Shown: positions 1-12,400 of the stretch, piece by piece
Layout of the letters: each line of letters begins with the position of its first letter
How positions within the stretch are numbered: the stretch's first letter is position 1
Source of the DNA: Rhizophagus clarus
Lineage: Eukaryota; Glomeromycota; Glomeromycetes; Glomerales; Glomeraceae
Direction: 5' to 3'
Length of the DNA: 64,000 nucleotides
Assembly (NCBI GenBank): GCA_015698045.1
Contig: BLAL01000194.1
Coordinates: forward strand, 372,001 to 436,000
The notes under the pieces: model-generated
Databases searched by the model: none
What the model was told of the DNA's origin: nothing
What the model saw: the letters and a program-made list of their open reading frames with translations, nothing else
Translations under genes and position numbers: made by a program

Positions 1-279
1 ATTACTTGATATTGATGATCTGCTCTATCTTTTGTTGAGTAAGATCCTATGCCATCTTACATACGTTGTATCCAACTATGTATCAAAAGACCCTTCTAAA
101 AATCCTGCTTTTATGTTTTGTTCAGGCAGATTTTTGCTTTAATAGTTTGATATTTGAACTGTTTGTTGATCATAATCTTCTTAACATCTCCTAATATTTT
201 TAATGTAATGATATCCTTCTCCTTTCAAATTTTAGCTAGGTATATTATAAAAGAAATATCCTTCATTTATATCATTGTC

Positions 280-748
280 AGGATGTCCCGTTATTTTGAT
301 CAGTATCAGATTTGGTTGGTATTTTATTAATTTCCTTTTCTGGGCGTGATGTTTTCTTTTTTTTTGGATTTTCTCCTTTTTTCTTTATTCCTTTAGGATG
401 GTGCCATATCCTACCTTTTATGGAAATTGTTTTCAATTTTTCAATCTTGTTTTTCTGCAATAATTTGTTCTTGCTGTTCAATAAACTTATCCTTTTTAGT
501 CATTTGATGGTTACATGATTCCACTGTGGTTCCTGCCTCACTTATCTAACCTTTCAACTTTTCATTATCCTTCGCTATATGTTCTATATATTTCATAAGC
601 AACTTGCACTCCATTTCGTAACAAAATCTCTACAGATGCCAGTTTAACTTCAAGTATATCAATTATTTCTCTTCTTGTACTTTTGAAGTCATCATCACGT
701 CTTACTTTTTTATTTATCACCACAAACATTTCTACATCACCCTTCAGA
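280..748 (-). pseudogene. decayed coding region, coiled-coil type, unknown family
   Basis: The minus strand from 748 down to 568 is open and reads like real protein (GLKGDVEMFVVINKK, then STRREIIDILEVKLASVEIL), ending at a stop near 565. Directly downstream the same protein character continues in shifted frames (KYIEHIAKDNEKLKG, then FIEQQEQIIAEKQD, then a lysine-rich stretch to about 280), interrupted by stops. It is therefore a frameshifted, charged, probably coiled-coil coding sequence. The open frame runs up to the left end of element A at 749, so the element may have landed inside the gene. The right flank of A (2269 to about 2330, minus strand) also reads open but is too short to prove continuity. 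The family is not recognised. Confidence 0.4.
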
Positions 749-2268
749 CCCCCTATAAAAAAATTGGATAAGGAATTTATACGTTTTTTTATACGGAAAA
801 AGTCATATGAATATTGTATGATTATCGTATAATAAATGTAGAATTTTCCGTAAAAAATATATACGTAAAAAAATATGTGATACGGAAATCTGTCCAATTC
901 CGTATCATAAAATTACGGTTTATATACTGAAAAATACTGAAAATTTCATAAATTATACGTTTTTTTAGCGTAATTTATAATATAAATTTTATTATTTAAT
1001 TTTAATTTTTAAATGATAATATTTTCATTGAATATGTTTTATTATATTATTAAATCAATATTTAAATAATAATTAAATAAATAATATTTTATTTAATACA
1101 AATATTTCATTTCTTATTACATTTCTTTAACTCTATTAAAAACCAAACTCCTCCCTATACTACAGTAATTCTAGAATTATCCTATGCTAGTCTCCAAGAG
1201 TTGGCATTCCTACAAAAAAAAAACATGAAAAAAACAACCCACAAAAAGAAATCAACTCACGAAAAAATAAATCAACCTGCAAAGAAAGAAATCAACTCAC
1301 AAAGAAAGAAATCAACCCACAAAGAAAGTAACCAACCCATGAAAAAAAAATCAACCCGCGAAAAGGAAATAACTTACAAAAAGAACTGACTTACAACAGA
1401 GAAAAAGAAGTCTCAAAACTGATCTACTACAAAAAGAGAAACTAAATTACCTACAAAAGTAAAAAAATCCGGAATTAACCTACAAAAAAAGAAAGTCTTT
1501 GAAGCATCTTACAAAAAAAAAGAATGAACTAACTCACAAAAGAAAAGAAACCTGAACCTGATCTTTAAAAAGAAAAGGACTCTCACCCTATAAGAAAATT
1601 AAACAAAAAAAAATATTAAATTCAATGTAAAAAAATTATATTTAACGAAAAAAAAAAAAATTTACAAAAGAAAGGGGAGCGAGGTGCGTGGGTGGAAAAT
1701 GAATAATAAAAACAAAAAAAAGTTTTTAACAAAGTTGGGGAAAATAAAGAGAAATAAAAATAGGGAATAAAAAATAGAAAGAACCAAAAACGAAAACTTT
1801 TTTAAAAAAAAGTGGAAAAAAAAAAATTTTTTAAAAAGGGGGGGGGGGAATAAAGAGTAGAATAGAAAGAAAAAATTTGTTATTTTTTATTAAAAGAAAG
1901 GAGTAGAAAATCAAGAGAAAAAAATATATTTTTAGAAGAAAGTTAGAGGGAGAAGAGAAAAAAAAAATATGGGAAATAAAAAAAGGAGGGTATAAATAAA
2001 AAATGGGGAGGGAAACAAAAAACGTATCATAACAAAACAATAATCACATGATCTCGTGTTATGATACCTGACAACAAAATTGTTAAGTTTAAAAATTCCG
2101 TATAAATTCCGTATAGGCATATACATTCCGTATATATTAATTTTTTTGAAAAAATGTTCAAAAATGAATTGTGTATTGAATATACGGAATTGCTATACGG
2201 AATCTACAAAAACGTATGATAAATGTATACGAAACGCATCATTTTCGTATATGGATTTCTTATAGGGG
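749..2268 (+). mobile_element. TIR element A (non-autonomous DNA transposon-like)
   Basis: Both ends carry the same inverted motif: CCCCTATAA at the left and TTATAGGGG at the right. The inner 200 bp at each end is dense in ACGGAA, TACGTTTT and their complements. The middle (about 1180-1990) is an almost pure purine strand. At 2024-2067 an inverted repeat GTATCATAACA...TGTTATGATAC flanks a CACATGAT core. No transposase frame is visible; open frames in the purine tract are lysine-rich low complexity. Element B (40338-43598) matches it collinearly in the opposite orientation. A clean target-site duplication was not identified. Confidence 0.65.
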
Positions 2269-2734
2269 CCTATTTTCAAAAGTTCTTGGCTGTGACCTTC
2301 TTTACTTGTAAAAACGTTTGTGTGAAAGATTTATTATTATGATGTCACTCTATAGTGCTTTAGAATAGTAATATTTTATACTTTTCCTAATAAAATTTTT
2401 TGGTTTCCTTTCAAAAATCATAGACAAACGATCAGTGAGTTCATAAATTTTTCTTTTATGTTATTATATTACTAACATATAATTAAATTATTTTACTTTA
2501 GTATTTTATCAAAATCAGCACCACAAATCAATCTCTCAAAGACTATACTATGTAATATTTCAACACAACCATATGTTACATGTTTTACATGAGAATTTCC
2601 CAGAATACTATGCCATACCACAAAAAATTTGATAGCACAGTTCGTCGTTTGAACAAAAAAATTGCAGATCATGGCAGCTAAAAATCACAAATTAAAAGAA
2701 CTATAATTTACAAAAAGAAATTTTATTATAATTA

Positions 2735-2955
2735 CATGTACAACATATTTTTGATATGTGATAGCAATATAAAGTTAAATTTTCAAATCGTATTTTTAAT
2801 ATATTTTTGATATATATCAGCTATATAAAATATTTTCAATATATTTTCGATATATGACAGCTAAATTTCTAAATCATATTTTCAACATATTATCGATATA
2901 TGATAACTATATAAAATTAAAATTTCTAAATCATATTTTCGACATATTGTAAGCA
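2735..2955. repeat. short degenerate tandem repeat
   Basis: Four imperfect units of roughly 55 to 75 bp share the pattern of a TTTTCRACATATT stretch, then YGATATATGA, then an ARCTATATAAA stretch and AAATTTCTAAATC. It is AT-rich and has no coding potential. The surrounding 2269-3050 holds no recognisable gene. Confidence 0.5.
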
Positions 2956-4946
2956 TATAGTTATAAGAGAGATAACAGAAATGCAAATATCATATGTCTG
3001 ATATATTTTAAAAATATCGCTAACATATTTTTTATATTGATGAGATTCTGTAAAGTAGTTTTTTTTTTTTTGGTATATTTGTTCCACACAAATAAATAAC
3101 ATTAAAACAGCATTTCTCCATAAAGATAATTTTTTATCTGTAAACTACCGAGGAAACGGGAACCGTTATGAGCCTGGAATGAAAATTGTAAAAAAAAAGG
3201 TGAACGCGATTGACAAAGATGTTCACGTGAACGGGAGAAGCTACGCGTGATCTTTTTTTTTTCATAGTGCGTAGACATATATCATTCGGAGCGAAGTTAA
3301 GGACAACCGAAACTAATCAAATAAGTCTTTGCAAATTCTCCAAAAACAATTACAATAATTATTTAACTTTCTTTTATAATATGGGTTAAGTATCTAATGA
3401 AAAAGGTGGGTTATCTGGACAACAAATTGGATTAAGATCCTAAAAAACAACAATTAAACAGAAATGGAAATCGTGTAGGAATACTTAAAAGTTTAGAAGC
3501 GCAAATAAAAGTTGGTTTGAAGAGGTTACATGATTTTGACATGTTTACAAAATACAACAGAATCATAATCAATAATTTATTTGTACGATAAATAATATCG
3601 TTTCATTGGTAAATTTTTTTTATAATTTAATTTTATTTATTTATTTATTTTAAAACAAGGAGACAAAAATTGCTGAAAAAAAATTTACAAATATTTAAAA
3701 TATTTATTTCACATTTTCTTTTGCATTGAAAACATCGCAAATTTATTGCTAAGATATTAGTTATTCGTATTACTATGTTACATTTTACCCATCTCTAAGC
3801 CCAAGATGAAATGTACCCTTTCGAAAATATACATGACATTCTCTCGAGTGTCTTATGAAGATAACACAACTACCCATTCAGACATTAGTTTGTTTCTCCT
3901 AATGACTCATAACTCGTTATATCGCCATGTTATTGAACAAAAGTCGTTCACAAAGACGACCTGTGCTAAAAAATAAAACTGTCCGCTCCAAGACTAATGT
4001 ATTACGCAAATTGAATAAACAACTTGCCCTATAATCAACTATTCAATCAATCTGCGTCATTACTTTGTTATTAATTTCTCCAAATGAAAATATGGTAATA
4101 TGGGTAATATGATAACCAAGAATTTATAATCATAGCTAGATTGACATGAGTAGTTGGAAAAAGGATCGCAAAAGAAAGCTATTTAATGAAAAGAAGCGCA
4201 AAAAAAATAGTTGTCTGATAGTAAATGAAAACAAGCCGATTTTTATATTGCAAAATCAATTACTGACTAGAAACGACGAGACGACTAAACAATTTTTAAA
4301 AAAAAAAATGCTCATTTTTAAATTTTCCGAAATATGCTGTTATACAAAATAGGATAATACAGTGGGCCAGTTCATTTCGTCACATTTTTTTTACTGCTAA
4401 TGTGATTGTGTCTCTCCTTTTATTCGTACCTTTACAAAATTATTGGTCGCAATATGCTGTATAGAACGGAGTACATCATTATAATAACGGTAAATTATAA
4501 TACCTTCTACAATGTAATCCTTGCAGACAATAAACACTTAGGTATCCGTATGATGAGAAAATGATCGAGCAATTTTTAACAAGCATAATTCTTTTTGAAC
4601 ATTTAGAAAAATGTAATTACTTTTTTAAACGATAATCTATGTATGAAAGTTCTAAAAAAAAAAGAAAGAACTGAAAGAATCTGAAAAACGTATGTAAAAA
4701 ACAGTTTATATTATTTATTTTTAAATGTTGTTGTAATGCGTATTGTCATAAAAAACTGTTTTGAATGACCTTTTTTCAAAAAAAAAAAAAAAAAAAAAAA
4801 ATGAACTTTGTTTACAATAACATGTACATTATCCAATTTTCTTAATACCTCATAAATTTTTATCCATTGACTATCTTATTTTATAAATTTTTAAAATTAA
4901 AACAAATGATACTTACCCTATTCACATAATTCAATTTTAAAAATTA

Positions 4947-5132
4947 TTAACAAAGACAAAAAGGAGCACATTGAGGATCACAACGTTCTAAAAAAATTAT
5001 AATTTTTTATTTTAAAAAAAAGAAATGAAATGAAATGAAAAACTAAATATCATTGTAACAAAATTACTAACTTTGCGGTATGGCGGAAACGATGATGATC
5101 ACAAAAATAGTGAAAAGAACTTTGATCTTCAT
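4947..5132 (-). CDS. secreted cysteine-rich micro-peptide precursor, copy 1
   Basis: Two exons: 5132..5072 and 4987..4947, with an 84-nt intron (GTTAGT donor, TTTTTTTAG acceptor). The joined frame is exact: 34 codons including TAA, 33 residues. Residues 1-16 are a textbook signal peptide core (MKIKVLFTIFVIIIVS). AIPQ and the dibasic pair KR (21-22) follow, so a Kex2-type cut is expected; the lysine codon is split by the intron. The tail is RCDPQCAPFCLC, with cysteines spaced C-x3-C-x3-C-x-C. A TATAAAA box lies about 46 nt upstream of the ATG. Copies 2 and 3 keep the same start, intron position and cysteine-rich ending although the peptide residues differ, which supports real coding. A secreted signal or effector-like role is inference. 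No family is recognised. Confidence 0.68.
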
Positions 5133-5175
5133 TTTTTCAATTATTTTTAAAAGTTTTTAGATGTTTCTTGAATTT

Positions 5176-5186
5176 GTTTTTATAAA
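5176..5186 (-). promoter_or_regulatory. TATA box of peptide gene copy 1
   Basis: On the minus strand the sequence reads TTTTTTATAAAAACAAATTC, placing TATAAAA about 46 nt before the ATG at 5132. The same motif stands before copy 2 (around 9115-9123). In copy 3 a more diverged version (CATAATAAAAGCAAATT) is at 28911-28927. Confidence 0.5.
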
Positions 5187-6654
5187 AAATTCAGATTATT
5201 CTACAAAAAACGTATTACGTCCTGTAAAATTAGGTAATTACTTTACAACGCTTTTTATTGTTTTTCAACGAATATTGTGGCAAAGTATTTGAGTATTTGA
5301 CACGATTCAATGAGTTAAATCGTAATCAAATAAGCCTGAAAACTCGCGAACAAGCCACATTTATTTGGCTTAGACAACTTACATATTTTGAATACGTAGC
5401 ATATTATTCTTTACTTACTAGATCATACCATTTGATGAACGCTTTGATTATCATTTATAATGATTATCTAGCAGTTGACCACCAGCTGTATAAAACAAAG
5501 ATTAAATCATTCCGATAATAATATGACATTATGTCATTATTACGTCGTGTAAAATATTTATATATCGGTCACAGAACCAAATGATTGGATAGAAATGAAT
5601 CACGCAATGGTCATTTTCGCCAGTCAATGAAGGGTCCTGTAGTGTTATCATTCTGGCGCTTTTTACCATGTTGTAATATAAAACTTCTATCTTCTATTTT
5701 TATTTCACTTTATAAGCTTTATACAAACTTTCCCTATAAGTTTTCATTTACTTTTTTTTTTTTATCCAATAAATGATCAATATTATCGTTATTGTCATAC
5801 ATAATAAAATATGAAATACTATCGTACTCTATTTGGCTGAATGATAATAATTTTCAAATTTATTCACAATGATAAAAAGATTTTCTGGGTTCATAGACAG
5901 AACATTCACAACAATGTAAAGTCTTGATTATGATTAATAAAAATCCTTTTTTTTTTATTTCATAATATCCTAATTTCTACTATTGCATTAAGATATCAGA
6001 TATAACACAGTATTTATGTCAATATCATTTTAATTCAAGCTATCGAATCATGAATGTCGTGAATAGTAGTTTTTTTTTTGGTATATTTGTTCTACACAAA
6101 TAAATAACACTAAAGCAGCATTTCTCCACAAAGATAATTTTTTATCTGTGAACGCGATTGACAAAGACATACTATATCGTTCGGAACGAAGTTAAGGACA
6201 ATAACCGAAGCTAATCAAGTAAGTCTTAGATAATTATTGTAATTGTTTTTGGAGAATTTGCAAACTTTCTTTTATAATATGGGTTAAGTATCTAATGAAA
6301 AGTGGGTTAACTAGACAGCAAATTAGACTAAGCTCCTAAAAAACAACAATTAAACAGAAATGGAAATCGTGTAGGAATACTTAAAAGTTTAGAAGCGCAA
6401 ATAAAAGTTGGTTTGAAGAGGTTACATGATTTTGACATGTTTGCAAAATACAACAGAATCATAATCAATAATTTATTTGTACGATAAATAATATCGTTTC
6501 ATTGGTAAATTTTTTTTATAATTTAATTTTATTTATTTATTTATTTTAAAACAAGGAGTCAAAAATTGCTGAAAAAAAATTTTACAAATATTTAAAATAT
6601 TTATTTCACATTTTCTTTTGCATTGAAAACATCGCAAATTGATTGCTAAGATAA

Positions 6655-7637
6655 ACATCATCTGACCAGTATAAATTCGTCTAACTTACAATGTTAAAAA
6701 AATTTCAAATTAATTATAATCAAATATACAGTATGATATATTACGATAAAGGTTTGCACCTCCAAATTACAATTGATAACGAATTTTCGTTATCATTGTC
6801 TTATTAAATAGAAAATCACGGATAAATTATCAAGAATTCGTGAATAACTTATACGGTAGAAATAAAATAAAAAGGATATACAATAAAATAAAAAGATATT
6901 TACCGACATTATTAAAGAAAAATATTTTATCATTATCTTTACCACCCTCATCTCTTTGTGAGATGGAATCAATCACCAAGCAACCTCCCATATCTTGTAA
7001 TAACGTATAATAAAGCAGTTAATATACTGTAATATATACTGTACGGTTTGTACACACAATAATACTAAATACAGTATGTCAAAAGAATATAAGACAAATA
7101 GGATACGTCAAAAATCTCCGCAAGTGACTGATTTATTACTGCACAAAATTTTTTATAAATTTCCGACTAAAATACTGATCTAGTTGTAATATAAACAACA
7201 TTATTATATGTAAATTTATGAATAGAAGAAGTTTCTCTTAGGTCAAACTTTTGAGTAAAATATGAAATTTGATTTTTATAGTAAAATATTCTTAAAAAAA
7301 AAAATTTTTTTTTTTTATTTAAATTAAAATGTTTTTTAACTCTGACCAAAATTACAATTTTTGCTAGAATTAAGATCTAAGACGATATTTAGCAACACTC
7401 AAATTAATTCATCATCAAAATATATGAAATTATAAAAATACGCGATAAAAAATCATTAAAAAATGGAGAGGGTATATAAAATAATTACTGTGCTATCGCC
7501 TATCGGATAAAGAATATAAAAAAAATTAACTGACCATCAGAGGAAACCCAAGTAGAGATGTGCCAATTAGTAACTCTGACAAAAATTGTAACTTCAGTAG
7601 AATTATGTCTTAACGTCGGCCAGGAAACAGTATTAAC
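6655..7637. other. unmatched block inside duplication copy 2
   Basis: The alignment to copy 1 breaks after GCTAAGATA (6654; copy 1 near 3752) and resumes at TTAGTTATGCGTATT (about 7640; copy 1 near 3757). The block is AT-rich, with a run of A then T near 7300 and no convincing frame. The absence of clear terminal repeats leaves open whether it inserted here or was lost from copy 1. Confidence 0.5.
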
Positions 7638-8897
7638 ATTATTAGTTATGCGTATTATGTTATCTCTAAGTCCGAGATGAGATGTACCCTTTCGAAAATA
7701 TACATGACATTCCCTCGAGTGTCGTATAAAGACAATCGCAACTACTCATTAGTTTGTTTTTCCTAGTGACTCATAACTCGTTATATCGCCATGTTATTTA
7801 TTGAACAAAAGTCGTTCACAAGGACGGCCTGTGCTAAAAAATAAAACTGTCCGCTCCAAGAATGATGTATTATGAATTATTATGCAAATTGAATAAACAG
7901 CTTGCCCTATAACTGACTATTCAAATCAATCTGCGGCCGTTCTTTGTTTATTAATTTCTCCAAATGAAAATATGGTATTATGATAACCAAAGAATTTATA
8001 ATCATAGCTAGAATGACATGAGTAGTTGGGAAAAGTATCGCAAGAGAAAGCTATTTAATGAAAAGAAGCGCAAAAAAAATAGTTTCTGATAGTAAATGAA
8101 AACAAGCCGATTTTTATATTGCAAAATCAATTACTGACTAGAAACGACGAGACGACTAAACAATTTTAAAAAAAAAAATGCTCACTTTTAAATTTTCCGA
8201 AATATGCTGTTATACAAAATAGGATAATACAGTGGGCCAGTTCATTTCGCCACATTTTTTTTTACTATTAATGTGACTGTGTTTCTCCTTTTATTCGTAC
8301 CTTTCCAAAATTATTGATCGCAATATACTGTATAAAACGTAGTATACCATTATAATAACGGTAGATTATAACCTTCTACAATAATGTAATCCTTGCAAAC
8401 AATAAGTACTTATCCGTGTGATGAGAAAAATGATCGGGCAATTTTTACCAAGTATAATTCTTTTTGAACATTTAGAAAAATGAAAAAAAACACTGATATT
8501 ACTTTTTTTAAGCGGTAATTTATGTATGAAAGTTCTAAAAAAAAAAAAAAAAAAGAATCTGAAAAATGTATGTAAAAATACAATTGTATTATATTATTTA
8601 TTTTTAAATGTTGTTATAATGCGCATCGTCATAAAAAACTGTTTTGAATGACCTTTTTTCAAACTAAAAAAAAAATTTATTAAAATAGAACTTTTGTTTA
8701 CGATAACATGTACAGTACATTATCCAATTTTCTTAATACTTCATAAATTTTTATACCTTAACTATCTTAAGAATTTTGTTACCGAACCGCCTTAAATCTA
8801 ACCTCATTAGAGGTTAGACTCAGGCTTTTGTTTTATAAATTTTTAAAATCAAAACAAATAAAACAAATGATACTTAATCTATTCACATGATTTAATT

Positions 8898-9068
8898 TTA
8901 AAAATTATTACAAAAGCAACCAGGAAAACATTCAGGAATACAACGTTCTTAAAAAATTATAATAAAAAAAGAAATGAAAAGAAATGAAAATTAAATATCG
9001 TAGTAACAAAACTACTAACTTTGCGGTATGATGATCACGAAAATAGTAAAAAGAGCTTTGGCCTTCAT
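8898..9068 (-). CDS. secreted cysteine-rich micro-peptide precursor, copy 2
   Basis: Two exons: 9068..9020 and 8947..8898, with a 72-nt intron (GTTAGT donor, TTTTTTAAG acceptor). The joined frame has 33 codons including TAA, 32 residues. The signal peptide MKAKALFTIFVIII is followed directly by PQKR; relative to copy 1 four codons are missing in frame. The tail is RCIPECFPGCFCNNF, which keeps the copy 1 framework (RC-x-P-x-C, then a proline, then CxC) with one extra residue between the second and third cysteines. The extra NNF arises because the copy 1 stop codon is shifted out of frame here. All indels keep the reading frame useful, which suggests selection. A secreted signal or effector-like role is inference. 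Confidence 0.65.
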
Positions 9069-9439
9069 TTTTTTCAACTATTTTTAAAAAGTTTTTAGAC
9101 ACTTCTTGAATTTGTTTTTATAAAATTTCAGATTATTCTACAAAAAACGTTAAAATTAGATAATTACTGTGCAACGCTTTTTATTATTTTTCAACGAACA
9201 TTGTGGCAAAGTATTTTTTGTCACGATTCAATGAATTAAATTGTGATCAAATAAGCCTGAAAACTCGCGAATAAGCCACATTTATTTGGCTTAGATGGCT
9301 TAGACAACTTAATACGTAGCATATTATTCTTTACTTAGATCATAACATTTGATGAGCGCTTTGATTATCATTTATAATGATTATCTAACAGTTGACCAAC
9401 AGTTGTGTAAAACTAAGATTAAATCATTCTGATAATAAT

Positions 9440-12400
9440 ATGACATTATGTCATGCATTATTACGTGTAAAACATTTATATATCGGTCACAGAACCAAAT
9501 GATTGGATGGAAATGAAACACGCAATGGTCATTTTCACCAGTCAATGAAGGGTACTGTAGTGTTATCGTTCTGGCGCTTTTGACATGTTGTAATAATACT
9601 TCTATCATTTACTATTTCTATTTTTATCACTTTATAAACTTTTATACAAACTTTCCCTATAAGTTTTCATTTATTTTTTTTTTTTTTTTTTTATCCAATA
9701 AATGATCAATATTATCGTTATTGTTATACATAATAAAATGTGAAATATCACTCTATGAAAATCTGCATAATCTTATTAGCTGAACGATATTTTTAATTGA
9801 TCGACGTTAGGGGGCTTAGTCGGCATTTTGACACCCCGTTCAGTAAAATACAATCATTTTTTTTTTTTAAGGGTTACCGTAATAAACTTTACTAGGAAAA
9901 AATATTTCGTATCACAAAATAAAATCACAAAGAAAGTGGTACAACCCATTCAGAAATATCATTTAACTGTTTAATTTTAAATGATAAATAATAAAAAAAA
10001 AAAAAGTTTAAAAATTAATGGCAAAGTTTATACCCGATTTTCTTTTCTTTTTTTTTTTTCATGTATTTAATTTATTTTTAGTTAATCAATCAAAAAAAAA
10101 ACGGATAATAATATATGCGACGTTTATTTCATAATAATTTTAAAGCGAAATGTGAATCCCGAAAATCAAACACATACCCCTACATTCTATAAATGATAAT
10201 TCCAACATTAATAATCCCGAATCCTGAAACTTTATTATTACTTTACAATATAACTTTACGCAATTTGAATTGTTAATTTTTAAGATGTCTGATAATCCGT
10301 TAATACAAAATTGTTTAAAATTTCGGGGTTGCCAATTTAGGGATCCGAAACAATTATTTTGACGAACGAATCAAAGTAGCCCAAAGTTAAACAATTATTA
10401 TCAGCCCGTCAAAAACCATTTACGTCCAAATCAATCAATTCCCTAAATTATACCGTGAAAAATACGACGATAAGTCACATGTTACTTGGTAACTGTTAAT
10501 CCAAACTTAATTCCGGCAAAAATTATAATTTTTGGGCAGATCTTGTGATTTCGGCCTGAACTAGAATTTGAATTCTCAGTCTGGAAATACAAAGTTACAC
10601 TCATCAAGTGACATTACACACGTGGCTTATTGCTGTGTGAACCAAAACCAAAAGAAAATACGTCATATTTTCTAGAAATAGACAATAAAATATGCTTAAT
10701 GAATTCAATTGAATGCCTATTACAGTAATATTAAAAAACAAAAAATTTTATTTAATAAAAAAAAAAATTTGTTTTCAAGGTAACGGTAAAAATCAAAAAA
10801 AGAAAAAAAAAATTCCCTTAAAAACTTTCTAAATAATTTCCTTTCTTCGTATAAATGGTTATACCATTCTAAATTATTTAATTATTATCATATACGTTTT
10901 ATTGGATTAAGCAAGATTTAATGTACTGATATATATAAGTTATTATTATTTGGATGAGGATAAATATATTATTGGATGGACCATATCGGTTACAGAACCG
11001 AATGATTGGATGGAATTGAGTCATCGGCTACACATTTTCACCAATCAATGAAAGGTTCATCTATCAATTCCTTCTAGCTCTTTTTTCGTCATAACATAAA
11101 TCTTTTGTAAATTTTTCATGTACTATTTTTATTTTTACTCCACTTCTTGGTTTTCTCATTTGGACTTGAAATCTCATCTGGACTTGATATTTCCTTTCTT
11201 ATTCCCATTCCCGCCAATATTTCTTCCTAATGCCATTTCGTTTGAACTAAACAGATGTTCACGTTTCACTGACTTTATTTAATTTCGATTTTTTATAGTA
11301 TAGTTCCTATATTAATCAGGTACTATATTTTCTAACTTCCAATAGTATTTTTCTTAATATAATACTTTTCCTATATATTTATTTACTTTTTTTTTATCCA
11401 CTTTACTAAATAAATGATTAATACTATCGTTATTACTATACATAATAATATAATATGAAAATCTGCATTATCTAATTCGGCTGAACGATAAAATACCCAA
11501 TATTCTTCATATTGTTGATCGACGTTAAGGGGCTATATCGGCATTTTTGACTTCTTGTTCCAATGGTTCAATAACATACAATTATTTTTTTTTTATTCCG
11601 ATGAACAAAATATAATTACAAGATAAGAATAACACTCCCAGAGATAACATATATTTATTATTATTTAAATTAAAAAAACTTTTTTATTTCAAACTACCGA
11701 CTAATTATATTAATTTTTTTTTTTACTCGATTTATCATGTATTTAATTTATTTATTAGTTAATTAATCGAAAAAAAAAAAAATCGGATAATGATATATAC
11801 GAAATTTAGAAAATTTCATGGTGAATCCTGAAAATCAAACATAATCTTTATATTTTTTTTTATAAAATGATAATCCTAAAAATTCATAATCCCGAAAATC
11901 CCACAACACTGAAAGCTCGATATTCCCAAAATTGACAATTCAAATTACGTAATATTATTACAAATAATAAAATGTTCACATATTACTAGCCAAAGAAAAA
12001 ATATGCGATATATATATATATTGTGTTAAATAATACTATAAACAGATAATCCGTTAATAATAATAATAATAAAAAAAATTGGTTTGTTTTTTTCAAAAAC
12101 TAAACCAAAAATCAGATAATTAAAAGTTTATTGTCAACCTTGAATAATGAATTCCGAGAACATTAGAATTTTCGGGATTGCCAATTTAGGGGACTAGAAT
12201 GACGAACGAATTGAGTGAGAGGTGCTAAGTTAAACAAATATTATCATATCAATTCGTCAAAATCATTTTAATGTCTAAATTAATTGATTCCCTAAATTAT
12301 GTGTACAACTATAATCACGTGTGATGTCAATTGGTCGGAATTAGAAATTTGATTCTTAATTTGGAAAAGCATAGTTACACTTATCAAGTGAAATCATTGT

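Larger units (their letters stand above)
3053..5800. repeat. segmental duplication, copy 1
   Basis: From TTTGGTATATTTGTTCCACAC near 3070 to the pyrimidine-rich stretch near 5765, this segment is collinear with 6066-9760, with long nearly identical blocks (for example 3450-3740 against 6345-6650, and 3780-4400 against 7665-8290). Copy 1 has about 110 bp of extra sequence near 3143-3260. It lacks the ~980 bp present in copy 2 at 6655-7637, and carries a 35-bp block in opposite orientation. The only gene I can support in it is the peptide gene at 4947-5132. The open frame at 4146-4352 is frameshifted in copy 2 and is not treated as a gene. Confidence 0.85.
6066..9760. repeat. segmental duplication, copy 2
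   Basis: This is the second copy of the 3053-5800 segment in direct orientation. It begins at TTTTTTTTGGTATATTTGTTC and ends in the T-run near 9690. It contains its own version of the peptide gene (8898-9068). It also contains 6655-7637, about 980 bp with no counterpart in copy 1, either an insertion here or a deletion there. I saw no terminal repeats or coding sequence in that extra block. Confidence 0.85.

Noticed and set aside
1201-1389. Lysine/threonine-rich open frame
   Set aside because: It is the reading of the purine tract of element A, with short tandem repeats and no matching frame in element B.
4146-4352. 68-residue basic open frame in duplication copy 1
   Set aside because: The homologous sequence in copy 2 (about 8026-8210) is frameshifted and stopped although DNA identity is high, so no coding constraint is visible.
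5258-5518. 86-residue open frame upstream of peptide gene 1
   Set aside because: Lies on the opposite strand in the upstream region of the peptide gene. Copy 2 has several indels that break the frame.
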